From positions 62,001 through 126,000 of the forward strand of contig BPQB01000013.1 of assembly GCA_019973155.2 (NCBI GenBank): a stretch of 64,000 nt of DNA, read 5' to 3'. The notes beneath the pieces are model-generated. The model had not been told where the DNA came from. It made no database searches and saw nothing but the letters and a program-made list of their open reading frames with translations. Both the position numbers and the translations under genes were made by a program. The DNA comes from Phanerochaete sordida. Its lineage: Eukaryota > Basidiomycota > Agaricomycetes > Polyporales > Phanerochaetaceae. Shown piece after piece: positions 48,735 to 58,330 of the stretch (positions within the stretch are counted from its first letter, which is position 1; the number at the start of each line of letters is the position of its first letter).

Positions 48735-48959
48735 TCACTTCCGCTTCACGAGCCGCTTAAGCGAGCTCCCGACGCCCTTGCCGCTGCTCGCGGCCCCGCC
48801 GCCCTGGCCGGGCGCACACGCGGCGCCGAACGCGGCGTACATCGCGTGCCCGTCGCGCGGGGACTGGTGGAAGGACGCGAAGGCGTGCGGCGAGGACGGC
48901 GCGGTGGGGAAGAAGCCCGCCATGGGCGAGGACGGCGGCGCGGAGTAGTAGGACGACAT
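48735..48959 (-). CDS. Small 74-residue protein with basic tail
   Basis: A single short open frame starting MSSYYSAPPSSPMAGFFPTA, then SSPHAFASFHQSPRDGHAMY, a Gly/Ala stretch, and the basic tail GVGSSLKRLVKRK. Codon use is strongly GC-ending, like real genes nearby. A long 5' region free of genes lies upstream (to 49740), and a C-rich tract lies downstream. No domain is recognised. The repeated S/T-P and SP motifs and the basic tail suggest a small regulatory or membrane-associated protein, but this is weak. It could also be a chance open frame in GC-rich DNA. Confidence 0.5.
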   Translation of the reverse strand: MSSYYSAPPSSPMAGFFPTAPSSPHAFASFHQSPRDGHAMYAAFGAACAPGQGGGAASSGKGVGSSLKRLVKRK

Positions 48960-49740
48960 GGCGCGGGGCGGGTGTGTGTAGCGCGAGTAGGGTGGGTGCG
49001 GAGTTTAGCGTGTGCGGATCAGCAGTGTCGGGTGGACGAGCAGCTGGCGTGGTGATGCGGGCGAGGTGTGGCGGGTGTTGGCGAGTGCCCGGGTAGTGGA
49101 CTGGGTGCGCTTTGCACTGATGCTCTCCAGGGCCCGCCAGCCATCTCTTATACGCTTTGCTTGCACCCCGCTGCGCCCGCGTCCTCGGGCGCCCTCGACA
49201 GAGCAGAGGGCCCCCAAGGACGCGCATACAAGGGGACTGCCGTTCTCGGATGAAGGACGCTGATGGGCGGCCTGCGTCTAGTCTGCATCGGGCACAAGGA
49301 GCGTGCACGGATTGGCGTGGCGACGCGTTCCCACTGCGCTCCCGGCGGCATGTGCAGGTCACGGGCTTCGCGAGTACAAGGTCATTCCAGAATCGAGGAC
49401 ATACGGGATGGCATAGGCGGCATAGGGGGGCATAGGTCATCACAGATAGCGGGCGCGCCGCCATCGCGGGAAGATCTACGAGCAGTTTCTATAGTGCGCA
49501 GAAAGTCCGTGAGGCGAGGGATGCGGGGCTGCCTAAATATGATAGTGTCAGGACAGGATGATGCAAATGGTACAGCGTGCAAGTACTAGTAGCTATAAGA
49601 GTACGGTATTCCGGGCAGTGAGAAGAACAACGAGCATGAAGCGACCAAGTGTACGTGCAGAGTGCGACAACATGAAGACACCACGAGAACCACAAAGTGA
49701 GTACGAGAGAGAAAGCGTGCAGGGCGGTGTGTGCGGAGCG
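48960..49740. other. Intergenic, TBC gene-small protein
   Basis: 781 bp. No gene is supported. Frames here are short, overlap on both strands and share no motifs. Confidence 0.45.
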
Positions 49741-52105
49741 CTATAGGAGCGCAGAGCCGTCTTTGCCTTCTTTCACAAGACGTTTCCATTCTTGTCTCCA
49801 GGCTTGCATCTGGGCTCGCAGCTTCTTGTCAGAGACGACCTTTTCTATCCAGAACAGAAGGGCATTTTCGTCTTCGGGGACGAAGAACGACGACAGTAAT
49901 GAGAGGACGCTTTCGAAGTTAGCTGAACTTGACGTTATGTGGTCTGGTAGAGCAGTCAGTCTTGCAGTAGGCAGCCACTATGCCTCAGAAGACTCACCTC
50001 GGTACACCCATACTATTGCTACTGCCACGATAACGAAGATGTCGTGACCCTCCAGAAGGAACGCGTCCCACAACCTCAGCTGCGACTGGAACGGCACAGA
50101 GTTGGCGAACAGGGTGATGTACCACTTCGTCGCATAGGACGTGGTTGAGATCATGTGCTTCTTGAAGGCCGCGTACACGTCGGGCATCATCTGCTCCGTG
50201 ATTCGCTCCTGAACGTAGATCGCCTCAAGCAGGCCAGGGAACCCAGGGCTGAAGATGTCGTGCATCGAGTACGCATCGTGTATGCGCACGAGCGACGCGT
50301 ACACACGTTCCGGGTCGAAGTAGCACAGGAGCGTCGCGGCGATGGGGCCCATGCCCTGGCAGTACCCGCACGTCTCGCAGCGCAGCGACAGGCAGTGCAG
50401 CACATGGAACAGCGATCGTTGCCTGCGTGGGGATCAGCCAAGCGGGCGGCACCTGGGGGCACGGGCGACGTACCCTTGCCCGTAGCGTGTGCGGAACATG
50501 ATGTTCCCGCTGATCGTGCGCGGGACGTCGAGGTCGATCTGCACGTCGTACGTCGACGGCTGGTCGAGCGCCTCGCGGTACTCCTCTGCGAGTCGCCGGA
50601 GCTCCCGCCGGCCGGACTTGGTGAACCTGTTCATGAGCACCTCCCAGGCGGCGCTCCGCCAGCAGTCAGGGATGCCCTTGAATGTCCGTTCCCTGAGTTT
50701 CGGCTCCTTGCTCGGCTTGATGCTCCAGACCTCGACGTTGCCCCCTTCGTCCCGAACATCAGCGACAAGCATCCGTTGCCATTTTGCCGTTCTCGAGAGT
50801 TCCTTGACAGGCGGCTGGGTTGGGGGCTGTGAGCGTAGCAGCGGCGCGCTCGGCGAGCAGGAAGTGGTCGGGGTGGAGACGCGGGCGAGCGGCTTCGCTA
50901 ATGGCGCTGCGGGCAGCAGAATGAGCCTGTCATGGGACGGGGTCACGAAAAACCCGTAGCTAGACGAAAATGAGGATAGACAGCGCAGAGTATTGTGGAA
51001 GGACTGACCGGTCAAGACTTGACAGCAGCTGTACCTCCTGCGGTGTGAGTTCCCGCGTCTTCTCTGTGCCGTCGCCCAACGCCTCCTCTGCCCTGAGCTC
51101 GCTCTGTCTGCTGCCTCCGACTCGTGCCCGCGTCCGCTCGACGCCCTCCTCGACCCCATCACCTTTGACGCCGATCATGTCGAGCTGAGCATAGGTGCTG
51201 CGAACGTGGAAGGCGTCCGCATCCTCGCCCTCAGACCGCACGAGCGACAGCTGGCTGTGTTTGCTTTCCGGCGTGCTTGCGTTCGAAGGCCGCCTGGGTG
51301 AGGAGGCGGGCGTAGACGGCACTGCGAGCAGGGGCGAATGCAGGTGTTCGGCGTTAGGCAGAGGGCCAGATGACAACGGCGGGGTAGAATAGGGTGACGG
51401 AGATCGCCCGCTCCCGTTCGCGTGGCCGTTCGATTGTGGGGCTTGTGGCGGACGCTGCTGAGAGCGTGAGCTGGAACTGGCGTGGCTCACAGGACGGCTG
51501 CCTGGTCTGCTCGCACTGGCGGGCCTGTTTCGGGTAGGCGCGCTTGCGCCCGCGGCGTCGCTCGACGTCGAGGGTGCATCGCCGAGGCGCGGGCTCTCAG
51601 ACAGGCTGTTCATGCGCGTGCCCGTGCCGGTGGTCGACGTGCGGGCGTAGCTTGAGGGCGGGCGGCTGTCGGTGTACGCGAGCTGCATAGAGTCGTCAGA
51701 GGTGTCGGAGAAACGATTCTCGTGGGGATTGAGGAGCTTGCTGGGGGGACGGATCGCGTCGTACGTTGCATCGTAGTACCCGCTGTCCTCTGCGGGGCGG
51801 CCGTGGGCGGGGATGTACGGGTCGCGGGCGTCGGAGACGGCGACGGCGACGGCGGCGTCGAGGTCCTTAGAAGGGTGACGGCGGTGGGGGTCGGAGGTAG
51901 ACCAGCTTTCCTCCTCCTCTTCGTACATGGAATAAATGGTGACTATGGTAGTTTCGGATGAGCTGCGGTCTCTATCAATCGCAGACGGGGCGAGCTCTGG
52001 CAAGGATGATCCCGAGACGGTGGTGTTCGTCGAGAGGGGTGACGGCTGGAGGCTTCTGATGGGCTGGGGCGTGGGCGGAATGAGTATTAGAGACGGTGGG
52101 TCCAT
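49741..52105 (-). CDS. TBC-domain Rab GTPase-activating protein
   Basis: Stimulates GTP hydrolysis by Rab GTPases in vesicle traffic. The N-terminal 380 or so residues (MDPPSLILIPPTPQPIRSLQ onward) are disordered, rich in Ser/Pro/Arg with SRP-type repeats and an EEEEES acidic run. A linker with VKELSRTAKWQRMLVADVRD follows. The TBC domain begins FKGIPDCWRSAAWEVLMNRF, carries the arginine-finger motif IDLDVPRTISGN (I-x-x-D-x-x-R), the glutamine-finger motif GYCQGMGPIAATLLCYF, then MMPDVYAAFKKHMISTTSYA, and FANSVPFQSQLRLWDAFLLE with the G-HDIFVIVAVAIV helix. Both catalytic fingers are intact. The start at 52105 is the first ATG before the Pro-rich region. It resembles the yeast Gyp family; the Rab target cannot be told. 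Confidence 0.9.
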
Positions 52106-53333
52106 GAAGGCGGCCGGTCGCAGATGAAGGCCTGAAGCAAGGAGTGTACGATAAAAGAAAGGAGTGGACGGGAGGACACTTGTCGGGAACTCGGCAGCAG
52201 ACAATTGACCGCGGTAGCGCAGGACAAGCACCGCCTGACTGCGACGACCACAACGTTGAGGCGCATCAGACCCCGCTCTTCACTGTATCTAATTACCCTG
52301 TGATACAATCACTCGCAGCTATCACATCCTCGTGTTTCACGACGTTCTCTGCAGCGAAGACAGCGTAAAAACGCGTTTTTACTAGGGAAGCGCAGGCCAC
52401 GCGCAGGGTGTGAAAATACTCGCTAGTCCCACTCCAAGGGTCTTGTGACTACTGCCTCATGTAAATGAAAGGCAGTAGGCAGTGCTCCACGTCAGCACAG
52501 AACGGTCGCTGCGAAGGGCGGTGTGCCGTCGTGGGAAGCTTTCTTGATAGCCTCCTGCCTCGCATCGTCTCGGACATGACATAGCGAGAGAACGAAGCAC
52601 AGCGGCGCAGCAGATGATGGGAAGACGAGCTCCACCCTATATCTCAGGAGTCTGTGCCCGTGTACGTCGACCCGAGCCTCGGGTAGTAGTTGACGAGCTG
52701 ATTTCACCCCGACGCTGCCAACGCCCATGTCGGCCTCCGGTGGCGGACTGGACTGGCTGATGTGAGCTGGCGGGCGCCGCAGTCCGTGCTGATGACACTG
52801 CTTGTGGCACCCAATCACTCTCACCCCGCCCCGGGCTCCTGCAGCCCGACGCAATGCATTGCTTTGAATTCTACAACGGGAGGTTGCGTTGGACTTCCGC
52901 GTGCTGCTCGTAGGGGTTGTCGTCTTGCCAAGGAGAGTCCAGTTCTCAATCCGAGCAATGATTTGGGCGTGTGAATTCCCGCTGTCAGGCAAATTCTGTC
53001 CACGCCGCATCTGCAGGCAGCATGCATGCGACATTGCTCGAAAGCTGCTCAGCGCTCAGGAAATACACTCGACTGTGATCATTTCTGCGAATGCCCGCCG
53101 CAGTTGGATGCCCCGCCAAGGGCTCGAGCCTCGGAGGCATCGAATCTGAATCGACATGCGTCGATCCGTCTCGGCGCTCCATACACGTGGCCGCCACAAA
53201 GTCTGGGGCAACTGTCCCACGCGCACTGCGCAGCGTCTGCCTCCGCCCGCCCGCCGCTGTCCTCCGCCAGATCTAAGATAGGAAACTCGTCGGCCATCCT
53301 CCGCTGCTCTCCAATATTCTTGAGCTTGGAGCT
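52106..53333. other. Intergenic with an 18-bp palindrome
   Basis: 1.2 kb between diverging TBC and Z5 genes. It contains the perfect palindrome gtaaaaacg-cgtttttac at 52365-52382. An open frame of 180 codons on the minus strand (52492-53034) has no domain and atypical composition, so it is not called. Confidence 0.5.
52365..52382. promoter_or_regulatory. Perfect 18-bp palindrome containing ACGCGT
   Basis: GTAAAAACGCGTTTTTAC, a self-complementary site whose core ACGCGT equals the fungal MBF-type cell-cycle box. It lies 260 bp upstream of the TBC gene start and about 950 bp upstream of Z5. A binding role is inferred only. Confidence 0.4.
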
Positions 53334-54310
53334 ATGACAGGCATGGCCCATGCTGCGTATGAGTGCAAGCAATGCGATGCCAAGTTCTTCTCCAAAGAGG
53401 CGAAGAACGAGCACAGGAAGATCGCCCATGGCGTTGAGAGCTGCACGTTCACATGGGAGAACGGCATCACCCTCACGATGAAGCGCCCACCAAACCAACG
53501 CAAGGTGTGGCCATGCCCCTGGTGCGGCGCGTTGTTCAAGGGCACCTCGTCGCGACGGCTCAAAGTGAGTGAGGTGCCGTCGAGGACCGCCGTCGCCTGG
53601 ATGCTGACCCCGTCCTTCGTCAGGAGCATTGGATTCTGGCGGGCCACGGAAAACCTCTTGAGGGCGAGGCAAGTAGTACGGGAGTGAAGAGCGAGTCTGA
53701 TTCTGGTGCGATGCTTATATGCTCCATGGTGGGCGATCTCTAAGGCTGAACCATGTGTGCCGCATAGATGACGACGGCGAGCCTGAGATTGTATGCACGG
53801 GCATGAAGAGCAGAAGCGAGAAGCTCGAGGAGCGTGCGATTGAGCAGGCTCTAGGTGCGTCAACCCAGCTTTCCGATCCATAACATCGAAAGTGGCATTC
53901 ATCCTGATCAACCGCCAACAGCCGAAGACGGCATGGACGTCGATGTTAACGCCGCCAAAGTACCCGCCGCGGAAGAGTCACAGAATCCCATACAGCCGGA
54001 GATTCCCATTCATCAGGTGGATCCATGCCCTACAGTCGCATCTCAGCCCATTCCGCCTGCCCTAAAGGCGTTCTTGGACTCCACTCGCGTGTCGATGTAC
54101 CATACCGCGGACATCTACGTCAAGTACCAGTTCACCTCGGACGCAACTCTGGACTGGGCTGCGGGGATCGAGCGAACCGACCGCGGCTTTGCCGAGATTA
54201 AACAGGAGCTTATCAGCCGAGGAAAGTTAATTGCCTGGTTTGCCTTCGACGAGGCGTTGAACAGGCGAGCGATCGCCAAAGGTATCACGGTTAGGAAGAT
54301 TACTCGTTGA
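53334..54310 (+). CDS. Z5: split zinc-finger / SAM-like family protein
   Basis: There is no intron before finger 1, unlike Z1-Z4. The start MTGMAHAAYECKQC continues DAKFFSKEAKNEHRKIAHG (C2H2). Finger 2 is WPCPWCGALFKGTSSRRLK | EHWILAGH, split by the phase-0 intron at 53565-53623; its last ligand is His rather than Cys. A short linker (SSTGVKSESDS, then DDGEPEIVCTGMKSRSEKLE) crosses two more introns to MDVDVNAAKVPAAEESQNP. The C-terminal module is LKAFLDSTRVSMYHTADIYV, FTSDATLDWAAG, RGFAEIKQELISRGKLIAWF and AFDEALNRRAIAK. It is the shortest member (about 240 residues). It is convergent with oxidoreductase gene d, 198 bp apart, repeating the Z4/gene a arrangement. Confidence 0.8.
53565..53623 (+). 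other. Z5 finger-splitting phase-0 intron
   Basis: GTGAGT...TCAG, 59 nt, between SSRRLK and EHWILAGH. Confidence 0.75.
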
Positions 54311-54508
54311 CCTCAGACAATGTCACAAGATGTCTCTACATAATGTGCAATTCTAACCCCTGGTCGTTGCTAGAGTATATGCGGCTCTGGTGCTTGGAAA
54401 TCTATCCCCATTTTCTTTACTGTACAACATTGTATACCATGCCGTCATTCCATGTGCTTTGGTTTTTTTGCCTAGCTTTCTTGTTTGTTATGTACCCCGG
54501 AATTCTGC

Positions 54509-55858
54509 CTACTCCTCAGAAATCCGAATCAGTAATTTGCCAGTGACGCTGCTCCCTGGCGTATTGATCTCCTGCTGCGCCTCGCGGGCGCCTTCGGCGG
54601 TGAAGGGGAAGACGCGGTGCACCTTGATCTTGAAGAGCCCGCTCCGGAGAGCTTCCCACATCTCACCAAGATAGTGATCCGCCTCCTCCGGAGTCACAAT
54701 ATAATTGAACATGCTACCGAAGGAAGTATGAGCCCGCAGAATCATTGAAATACGCAGCGTCCCACCTCGGGCGAACGAGCTTCAGGTTCTTCGCCGAGAG
54801 CTTGAGTGGCGAGACCGGGTCTGGCGCGCCCGACGCATTGCCGATCGCGACGAGCGTGCCCTTCCGGCGGAGCATCTCGAAGTCCGAGAGGAACCTGCAC
54901 GGCAAGCACATCAGCTCTCTGCCCGCCGTATACCAGGACGCGCCAACCCACGTGTCCTTGCCGACGCCGTCGAAGACAGCGTGCACGCCCTCGCCGCCCG
55001 TGAGCTCGAGCACGCGCTGCACCGTGTCCTCCTGCGTATAGAGCACGACGTGGTCCGCGCCCGCCGCCCGCGCGAGCGCCGCCTTCGCGGGTGTGCTCGT
55101 CGTGCCGATGACCGTCGCGCCGCGCGACTTTGCGTATGCGAGGAACGCGAGGCCCAGCCCGCCTGCGATCGTGTGGACGAGGATGACGTCGCCTTTGTTG
55201 ACGTGGTAGGACTCGGTCATCGTCGTGAGCGCGGTGAGACCTGGAAGGGCATACATGCGTGAGCAACGAGTGACTGGCATGGGAGACGCGCATACAGTGA
55301 GAAATGCACGACGACGCGATGTCGAGCGGGATGTAGTCGGGTACAGGGTACACTGACTTCCATGGGTAGGACACGTATTCTGCGAACGCGCCCAGCGCGT
55401 TCTAATGAAGAACATGATTAACATATTGTACGGTAGCGCGTCTGGAAGAGCACGTACCAATGCGACCCTTCCGCCGACCTTGTAGCCGCGCTTCTTGAAC
55501 GCTGGGTCGTTGAGCACCTTCTCGTCTGTCGGCAGCTTGACGATCGTGCCTGAGCCCTCAGTACCGAGGATCAGGGGAAACTTCTTCGCAGGGTACAACC
55601 CCTTGCTGAAGACAGCTGAGCAGCAGAAGGAACTGTCGTCACATCCACTCTCACCGGAAGTAGGTGTCAATCGTGTTCACTCCACCCCAGACGACCTGAT
55701 AGCCGTGAGCAAAGGACTTGGGCTGCGAGGATATTACTCACTTTCACTATGATATCTTCCGGACCTCGTTCGGGAAACGGAAGGCTGATCTTCTGCACGA
55801 CCTCTGGGCCGCCATGCGCGGATATAGTGATCGCTTGGACGGTCTCAGGCAGCGACAT
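54509..55858 (-). CDS. Zeta-crystallin-type quinone oxidoreductase d
   Basis: Fourth paralogue, 13 kb from the tandem trio. The start is MSLPETVQAITISAHGGPEV, then KISLPFPERGPEDIIVKV. Core: YPAKKFPLILGTEGSGTIVK, LPTDEKVLNDPAFKKRGYKV, YHVNKGDVILVHTIAGGLGL, AFLAYAKSRGATVIGTTSTP, GADHVVLYTQEDTVQRVLEL, AVFDGVGKDTW, then LRRKGTLVAIGNASGAPDPV, LKLSAKNLKLVRP, and YIVTPEEADHYLGEMWEALR with the end GSSVTGKLLIRISEE. Like gene c it has an intron just before the YIVTPEEADHY exon, so c and d may be the closest pair. The nucleotide-binding motif is complete. Its 3' end faces Z5. Confidence 0.9.
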
Positions 55859-56486
55859 GGTTGACTGAAGTGGACTGTGGGTGGTAGTATTGGTTAGTGG
55901 CGCAACCCCTTTTATCCCTACGGAGTTCCCGTCCCTGGTCTACGGTGACCGGCGATCTTGGGACCCCTTAACGCACGTACACATGATTCCAGCTGAGTAA
56001 TCGTTGAATCTATGCGAGTAGCGGGCGCACACGGTTCCCTGGCCGGGGCTGAATGAAGCGCGGTGTTGCACGGACGATGACTACTTACGAAGCTCAGGCA
56101 GGCAATCGTGACACAGTAGCGCACACGCACCTCATCGCACGAACGCCCCTGGGATGCCGTGGAACCGTAGCCGACAGCAACACGAAGTCGGCATGAGGCA
56201 GACACAGCCTGACGATTATGAAGATCAAGCTGTCAAATTCGCCTGCGAGACTCGCAGATGCCGCGTATTTTGTACCTGCACGTCGAGCACGAGTGAGTAG
56301 CGCGCCGCAGACCACATAGGAGGTTCCTAGGCATGGGGAGGGGCACACGGCAGAGAGCTGCAAGCTGCTGCAAGGCGACGTCGGGCACAAGTCTGACGCA
56401 CGTGTTGGCGCCCATGAAATTCGAAGGAAGCGCGGCGGAGGCACATCTTCGGCACTCTCACCTCTCTCCTCCAACTTTCCTCCAAC
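55859..56486. promoter_or_regulatory. Divergent promoter region oxidoreductase d / Z7
   Basis: 628 bp between diverging starts. A minus-strand GATAAAAG at about 55907-55914 is the only TATA-like element for gene d. No gene was seen. Confidence 0.45.
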
Positions 56487-58022
56487 ATGTCTAAGTACCG
56501 CCCACCCGCCCTCTCCATCATGTCCCTTGAGGCTCTCGAGCAGGTCTATGTGAAGAACAAAGGCTCCTCGAAGAGGTATGTTTGGTTTGAACAGCAACGA
56601 CTGCAGTACTCAAAGCGCGCCGTTTTGCAGGAGGTACAACGGCCTGCCATACCCATGTTCACTGTGCAAAACGGACGTCTCGGGCCTGTCTCCTAACGAA
56701 CATTATCGGATAGTGCACCAAAACAAGGTGTCTATACGCTTTGGAGACGAGAAGCGGGAGTACGAGATCAAGCGGTCCCGGTCCAACAGCCTGTTCGAGT
56801 GCCCGCGGTGTGATCAGCTCTTCGAACACCCCAGGCATGTGCAGGTGCGGACGTCTGTTTACATACATTGCAGAGGTCGTGCTGATCATCTGACAGAACC
56901 ATGCCGCGGGATGGCGCGGAGCCTGCCCTATAAGCAGCACCAGCGTCGACCCGCCTGTCAAGCAGTCGCGCTCGTCCACCTCTGCACTCAACACCCCACA
57001 AACGAGGCGCACGCGGCGGCCAAGAGGCGAAACGACTCCACGGACACCCCAAGGCCGCACACCGAAGAGCGTTGCGCGACCGCTGAAGACACCAACGCGA
57101 ACACGGTGCGTACCGCCCCTTTCAGACATGAGAGTCGCGTTCTCACTGCGCATGGCCACGCAGAACCGGCATACCCAACATCTCGCGGACGTTCCGCGCC
57201 GTGATCCGCCAGTGCTACAACCAATGCACTATGAACAACAAGGAGATCGCGGAGTACTGCGGCTGCGACGTGCGTGACGTGTATTTCGCTATCAACAACG
57301 AGTCTGGGGACAACCTGGACGAAGACAAGGCCTATCTCGATGGGTCACTCGGAGACATCGTCAACATTGACAACGTGGACGAGAGCATGCTCCAGTCGGC
57401 CTATCATGTGGAGGAGAAGCTGGACGAGGACGAGGATGCCATGGGCGAGACGGACGCGGAAGAGGAGGTCCCTCAGACGAATAGGAACGACCCCCGGCTG
57501 AAAGCGTACCCCACACCAGAGAGCGACCCGGCATACGACCCCTCGTATGACTCTGAAGAGGAGATTGAGCGGATGCTCAGCGCTATGGATGTGGATACCC
57601 CCTCAGACGAGGAAATGCACGACGTGAGTACATTAGCCACCCTACCTGATTCATGGCTGATGTCGGAACAGGAGGGTGCTATATATGCCGGCAAGAGCTC
57701 TCACGACGTATTCATGTCAGAACCCGCACCGCTAGCGCCTCGGCATCATGCGCCTCTCTTTCAGGTTCCTCCACCTGACCCGATCCGCGCATTCTTCTCG
57801 TCGCTGCCAAAGTCCACGCCCGAAGAGGTCGATAAGATGACGGTGGTCTTCAAGGTGTACGGCGTCGAGAACGCGGACGACCTTGACATGCTCTCGCAAA
57901 TGGAGGGGTGCTGGCATGAGGTGGAGAGCTACGTCTGCGGCCGGGGACTGACGCGAGGTCAGTGGCTCCGGATCTGTGACGCGCTGCGGGTGCGGCGGAC
58001 GATGGTGCTCGGAACGCGGTGA
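56487..58022 (+). CDS. Z7: split zinc-finger / HTH-like / SAM-like family protein
   Basis: Exon 1 encodes MSKYRPPALSIMSLEALEQV and ends before finger 1 (LPYPCSLCKTDVSGLSPNEH, YRIVHQ). Finger 2 is LFECPRCDQLFEHPRHVQ | NHAAGWRGAC, split by the phase-0 intron at 56845-56896. A basic, Thr/Pro/Arg-rich linker (TRRTRRPRGETT) leads to the module shared with Z4: FRAVIRQCYNQCTMNNKEIA, EYCGCDVRDVYFAINNESGD, NLDEDKAYLDGSLGD (about 57200-57360), which resembles a helix-turn-helix. The acidic YDSEEEIERML motif follows. The C-terminal module reads IRAFFSSLPKSTPEEVDKMT, VENADDLDMLS, and CWHEVESYVCGRGLTRGQWL. The HTH exon frame stays open from 57201 to the stop, with one possible intron near 57622-57672. Confidence 0.8.
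56845..56896 (+). other. Z7 finger-splitting phase-0 intron
   Basis: GTGCGG...ACAG, 52 nt, between RHVQ and NHAAGWRGAC. Confidence 0.75.
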
Positions 58023-58330
58023 CATCTTTCGCCGCACTTCATTTTTGAGCGGGATTTATTTTGATTGAGCTCAGGAGCAGGATACGTGTCCGCAGTCTCG
58101 GCTGTGGGCCTCTTGTATGCTCATTGACAACCTATGCTATCTCACTGTAACGTACTCGCGGAATCTCCAGCATATATTCTCGAGCGCTTCAAGCGCGACG
58201 CGACGAAGGTGTGGGAAAGGTCAGTCGCGAGTCCAATAAGATGCTCGCGGAGATCCTACATGGATCAAAACAGGACAGCTCAGGGACTGTCACCCTTGAC
58301 CACGCCCTCCACCACTGACTCCCCCCAACA
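58023..58330. other. Intergenic Z7-Z6
   Basis: 308 bp; must hold the 3' end of Z7 and the promoter of Z6. No TATA box or other motif was seen. Confidence 0.45.

Noticed and set aside
48735..49740. A longer minus-strand gene running from 49464 through the 74-residue frame
   Set aside because: Upstream frames differ in phase, lack consistent splice signals and are low-complexity.
52492..53034. 180-codon minus-strand frame
   Set aside because: No signal, domain or splice structure, with atypical composition. It lies in the promoter space of Z5 and TBC.
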